NCBI GenBank assembly: GCA_021818905.1
Contig: JAKASS010000020.1
Location: 1-13,121, forward strand
Length of the DNA: 13,121 nucleotides
Reading direction: 5' to 3'
Source of the DNA: Nanobdellota archaeon
Lineage (GTDB): Archaea > Nanobdellota > Nanobdellia > Parvarchaeales > Parvarchaeaceae
The notes under the pieces are model-generated. The model saw only the letters and a program-made list of their open reading frames with translations, was not told the origin of the DNA and searched no databases. Below, piece by piece: positions 10,635-13,121 of this stretch (position 1 is the stretch's first letter; every line of letters starts with the position of its first letter). The position numbers and the translations under genes were made by a program.

Positions 10635-11522
10635 ATGGAAAACCGATGTAATTATTGTAAAAGCAGCAGTGTGGATTTAAATGGCTTTAGAAAGACAAAA
10701 AGGAGGGGAAGCATACAGCGATACCGCTGTACGTCCTGCGGCAAGGCGTTCGTGGAAAACGGCGGTTTCAGGTGGAAACACCATGCGAAACGCACCATGA
10801 TCGGCAGCATCCACCTCCATCTGATAGGATCGTCGCTTAGGGACGCTGCAAAGTTCCTTTCCGTGTCCAGGTGGTTCGTGGAATACGGAAAGATGATCAT
10901 AGGATATGCAAAGGACATCAAGCCTTTCAGGACGGAAAGGCTTCATATGGACGAGATGTCCGTAAAGATGCGCGGGAAGTCCTTTTACGTATGGGCTTCC
11001 ATCTGCAGGGGAAGCAGGTTTGCCACGGCTTTTCTCGCTTCCGACAGGACGAAGAAGAACGCCAGACTGCTGATGAAGGAGTCCCCGCCAGCCATGAACA
11101 TCACCACGGACGGAGCCTTTGGATACGGATCCGTAATAAAAGACTTAAAAGGCTTGGGGTATCACCACGACCACTATCACCGCTGCGCTTCCTTCGAGGA
11201 CAAGAAGGACAATGATCCCATGGAAAGACGGGACGATCCCTATCGTGCCAATACCCATGAGCTTCGCGGGTTCAAGGAGCTTTACACTGGAGACTTGTTC
11301 GTAAGGTTGTGGACGTTCTACTATGACTTCATAAGGCCGCATTCTTCCCTCGGCAGGACCCCTGCCGAAGAAGCTGGGCTTGTAAGGTATCACGAAGACG
11401 ATGATCGGTTCGGACGGTGGGAACGATGGGTCGAGAGAGCTTCGCTCTCTTTTTATTTGGCTTATATATCAACCGTATTTAGTAACAGTGCCGTAACCAA
11501 AGGTCGTTTTAAACTTAAATAA
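10635..11522 (+). CDS. IS6-like DDE transposase with N-terminal zinc ribbon
   Basis: A 295-aa transposase. Residues 5-35 hold a zinc ribbon (C5-x2-C8 and C32-x2-C35, within 'YRCTSCGKAF'). A helix-turn-helix-like region (about 63-88) follows. The RNase H-like DDE core has D106 (RLHMDEM), D159 (NITTDGA) and a probable E197 (DPMERRDD), then TFYYDFIRPHSSLGRTPAEEAG (227-248), typical of archaeal IS6/IS240-type enzymes. It catalyses transposition by acting on the 23-base ends. The reading frame has no stop inside the element: it crosses the right inverted repeat and uses a TAA ten codons outside, so the last residues (VTKGRFKLK) come from host DNA. All catalytic residues seem present, so it may be active. 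It is preceded by a TATA-like TATTTAAGG only about 12 bases upstream, so the true promoter is unclear. Confidence 0.88.
   Translation: MENRCNYCKSSSVDLNGFRKTKRRGSIQRYRCTSCGKAFVENGGFRWKHHAKRTMIGSIHLHLIGSSLRDAAKFLSVSRWFVEYGKMIIGYAKDIKPFRTERLHMDEMSVKMRGKSFYVWASICRGSRFATAFLASDRTKKNARLLMKESPPAMNITTDGAFGYGSVIKDLKGLGYHHDHYHRCASFEDKKDNDPMERRDDPYRANTHELRGFKELYTGDLFVRLWTFYYDFIRPHSSLGRTPAEEAGLVRYHEDDDRFGRWERWVERASLSFYLAYISTVFSNSAVTKGRFKLK
11470..11492 (-). repeat. Right terminal inverted repeat of the IS
   Basis: Reverse complement of the left end with one difference; it lies inside the transposase reading frame. Confidence 0.88.
11514..11522 (+). promoter_or_regulatory. TATA box of the surface-protein gene
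   Basis: CTTAAATAA is centred about 25 bases before the ATG at 11543, consistent with a leaderless transcript. It overlaps the last codons of the transposase frame, and the IS ends only 21 bases further left, so the insertion sits just upstream of the core promoter and may have changed upstream control. Confidence 0.5.
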
Positions 11523-11542
11523 AGCCAACTACTCCATTAATC

Positions 11543-13121
11543 ATGGATCGTGGGTCCCAGACCGCCCTAGAGTACATGATGACCTACGGGTGGATGGCTA
11601 TAATGATAGTAGTAGCAATATCCGTGCTGTTTTATCTAGGCGTTTTTGGCGCGGCTTCGGTGCCGCCAATGTCCATAAGCGGTTTTCCCGGCATTTCTGT
11701 AAACAGCGCTGCGGCGAACACTACATTTTTTGAGTTTTCATTGTCGAACAACCTAGGTTTTTCGGCCAATATAAAGAACGTTACCGTTACAGTGAATGGG
11801 AACTCTTTTGATAATTTCCTTTGCACGACCCCATATCTGTTTCCGGGGCAAAGGTCCGAATGTGCAGTCCTAGGAAACTTCGGCAGTTCTTATACGGGCG
11901 TCTCGGTCTACATAGATTATACCGTATCATCCTCTTTCCTAAGCGGGCAGTCTTCCGGTCTTGTGCAATTGACGCCCACGCATGCGCCCACCCCCTATAA
12001 TTTCCCATCTCATGCTATAAACATAACGATTACGGCGTCCGGGAACGTAACCGCACCTTTCCAGGAAGAAATCGTTTTGAATTCTTCGGAGTTTTACCCT
12101 TATGAAACCGCCGATCTTGGAAATATGCGTTTTTACAATGGCTCTGCAAATAATTCAACGGAACTTTATAGCTGGTGCGAAAGCGGCTGCTATTCTCAGT
12201 CGAATGATTCGATAATATGGGTCAAGCTTAACGGTGATCTAGCGAAGCACAAGCCAGTAAACATAACGCTCGTCTTTGAGCGGCCGACGAATTACGACGG
12301 GATATACGCAGGCGAAGCCCCGCAGCTTTCTCCGACTTATGCGGAGTACGATAACGGCGTGAACGTCTTCAGCGAGTACTGGAATTTCGCGGGCACATCA
12401 CTGCCTTCGGGTCTGTCTGAAATTACCGGCGCAGGCGGGACCATAAGTTTTGATAACAAAGCGATGATAACATTGTCAAGTCTTTCTTGGGGCACTTATC
12501 TGGTCACGACTTCGCAGGTCAATGATAATCATGTCACAGACGCCGACATGCGTCAATATCCGACAGTTTCTAAAGGCCCCACGTCTTTGGCTGCGTTGGT
12601 TGTAAGCAGCACGTCTACTCTAGGTACGACTTCTTATGCAGATTATTATGCATTCCCTTCTTCGTCCGCATCAAACTATTTTGCTGCGGTTTACGGTTAT
12701 GATAGTAATGGCAACGGCTTTCCATTTTCTACGTTAGGCGATACGCAGGACGGGAATACAAATTTCGGTGTTTTCAGTTTAGGCATAAACTCTAGTGGAG
12801 ATCTCGGTTTCGCTTTGATAAACTACCTTAGTCAATCCGCTGCAAGCAATTCAGAGATCCTTCCGTCATTCTATATCGGTCTGCAGACAATAAACGGGAC
12901 CGCGACTTATCAGTGGCTTCGTGTTCGAGTTTATCCTCCCAATGGGATAATGCCGACTGCGAGAGTAGGCCCCCCGCCCCAGACCGTATTCACCGAATCT
13001 GGCCTTCCTTCAGGATACAAGTGGAACATCACTTATGACAGCATAAAAAACAGTGCGACTACTCCGTCTACTACGTTCTCGACATCGCCAGGTTCTTATC
13101 CATACTCAGTAGCTACACTTT
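11543..13121 (+). CDS. Pilin-signal / DUF2341-like surface protein (3' end outside window)
   Basis: At least 526 codons, still open at the window edge. The N-terminus MDRGSQTALEYMMTYGWMAI followed by a hydrophobic stretch to about residue 34 is an archaeal class III (type IV pilin-like) signal: Q at 6, E at 10, then the membrane helix. A prepilin peptidase would cut just before Q6. Residues about 150-285 resemble DUF2341: a strand-rich domain with 'MRFYNGS', 'IIWVKLNGDL', 'NITLVFERPTNYDG'. From about 483, FTESGLPSGYKWNITY begins the beta-sandwich repeat common in Thermoplasmata and ARMAN-like surface proteins. Many N-x-S/T sites suit N-glycosylation. It probably sits on the cell surface, as a pilin-like or adhesin-like protein. 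The glycosyltransferase nearby may act in the same process. The frame was followed codon by codon through most of the segment with no stop. Confidence 0.85.
   Translation, partial: MDRGSQTALEYMMTYGWMAIMIVVAISVLFYLGVFGAASVPPMSISGFPGISVNSAAANTTFFEFSLSNNLGFSANIKNVTVTVNGNSFDNFLCTTPYLFPGQRSECAVLGNFGSSYTGVSVYIDYTVSSSFLSGQSSGLVQLTPTHAPTPYNFPSHAINITITASGNVTAPFQEEIVLNSSEFYPYETADLGNMRFYNGSANNSTELYSWCESGCYSQSNDSIIWVKLNGDLAKHKPVNITLVFERPTNYDGIYAGEAPQLSPTYAEYDNGVNVFSEYWNFAGTSLPSGLSEITGAGGTISFDNKAMITLSSLSWGTYLVTTSQVNDNHVTDADMRQYPTVSKGPTSLAALVVSSTSTLGTTSYADYYAFPSSSASNYFAAVYGYDSNGNGFPFSTLGDTQDGNTNFGVFSLGINSSGDLGFALINYLSQSAASNSEILPSFYIGLQTINGTATYQWLRVRVYPPNGIMPTARVGPPPQTVFTESGLPSGYKWNITYDSIKNSATTPSTTFSTSPGSYPYSVATL

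Larger units (their letters stand above)
10567..11492 (+). mobile_element. IS6-like insertion sequence, complete, 926 bases
   Basis: The left end (10567-10589) starts GGCACTGTTACC and the right end (11470-11492) is its reverse complement starting GGCACTGTTACT; the 23-base ends differ at one position. GGCACTGTT is the classical start of IS6/IS26-family ends. A single DDE transposase fills the element. IS6 elements normally make 8-base target duplications, but the flanks here (TCCTTTCT on the left, GTAACCAA on the right) do not match. This points to a deletion or inversion event next to the element, which this family often causes. Confidence 0.88.

Noticed and set aside
10871-11215. Second open frame inside the insertion sequence
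   Set aside because: Overlaps the DDE transposase in another frame with no motif; the transposase frame carries all catalytic residues.
1-13121. CRISPR array, tRNA or rRNA
   Set aside because: No regularly spaced repeats, cloverleaf or rRNA core sequence was recognised on either strand.

Overview
The window looks archaeal. Most genes have a TATA-like box about 25-30 bases before the start codon and no Shine-Dalgarno sequence, so they would make leaderless mRNAs. The AUA isoleucine codon is used heavily. The last gene encodes a surface protein with an archaeal class III (pilin-type) signal motif, a DUF2341-like region and an 'FTESGLPSG' repeat start. This combination recalls ARMAN/Micrarchaeota-type DPANN archaea or their Thermoplasmata associates; the assignment is inference from style, not from a marker gene.

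Region 1 (1-2562) is an ordinary plus-strand operon: a phosphoribosyltransferase-domain protein, a BtpA/SgcQ-family TIM-barrel protein (22-base overlap) and a HAD phosphatase of the beta-phosphoglucomutase type. Region 2 (2629-7693) is an island of about 5.07 kb flanked by an almost perfect direct repeat of 302-303 bases (2326-2628 and 7694-7995). The repeat is the 3' end of the HAD gene plus the 3' end of a convergent gene. The island carries an AAA ATPase with DUF4143-type architecture, an overlapping AbiEi/AbiEii toxin-antitoxin pair, a second divergent DUF4143-type ATPase, structured intergenic DNA and a fragment of a gamma-glutamylcyclotransferase (GGCT)-like gene. Removing the island plus one repeat copy would restore HAD gene, convergent 169-aa gene and GGCT-like gene in a row, so the layout fits single-crossover integration of a circle that carried a piece of this locus.

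Region 3 (7694-9103) holds the broken HAD copy, the intact 169-aa minus-strand gene of unknown function, a divergent and apparently shortened GGCT-like gene, and a small two-helix membrane protein. Region 4 (9129-10550, minus strand) has a GT4-type glycosyltransferase and a 46-aa ORF with a strong Shine-Dalgarno sequence. Region 5 (10567-11492) is a complete IS6-like insertion sequence with 23-base inverted ends and no recognisable target duplication. Region 6 (11543-end) is the start of the large pilin-signal/DUF2341 surface protein, cut by the window edge.

The strongest candidate for something new is the island: an AbiE pair between two DUF4143 ATPases. The ATPases are divergent over most of their length but share a last 109 bases that is about 95% identical. 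Inverted repeats sit on or beside the promoters of the abiE pair and both ATPases. No tRNA, rRNA or CRISPR array was seen.
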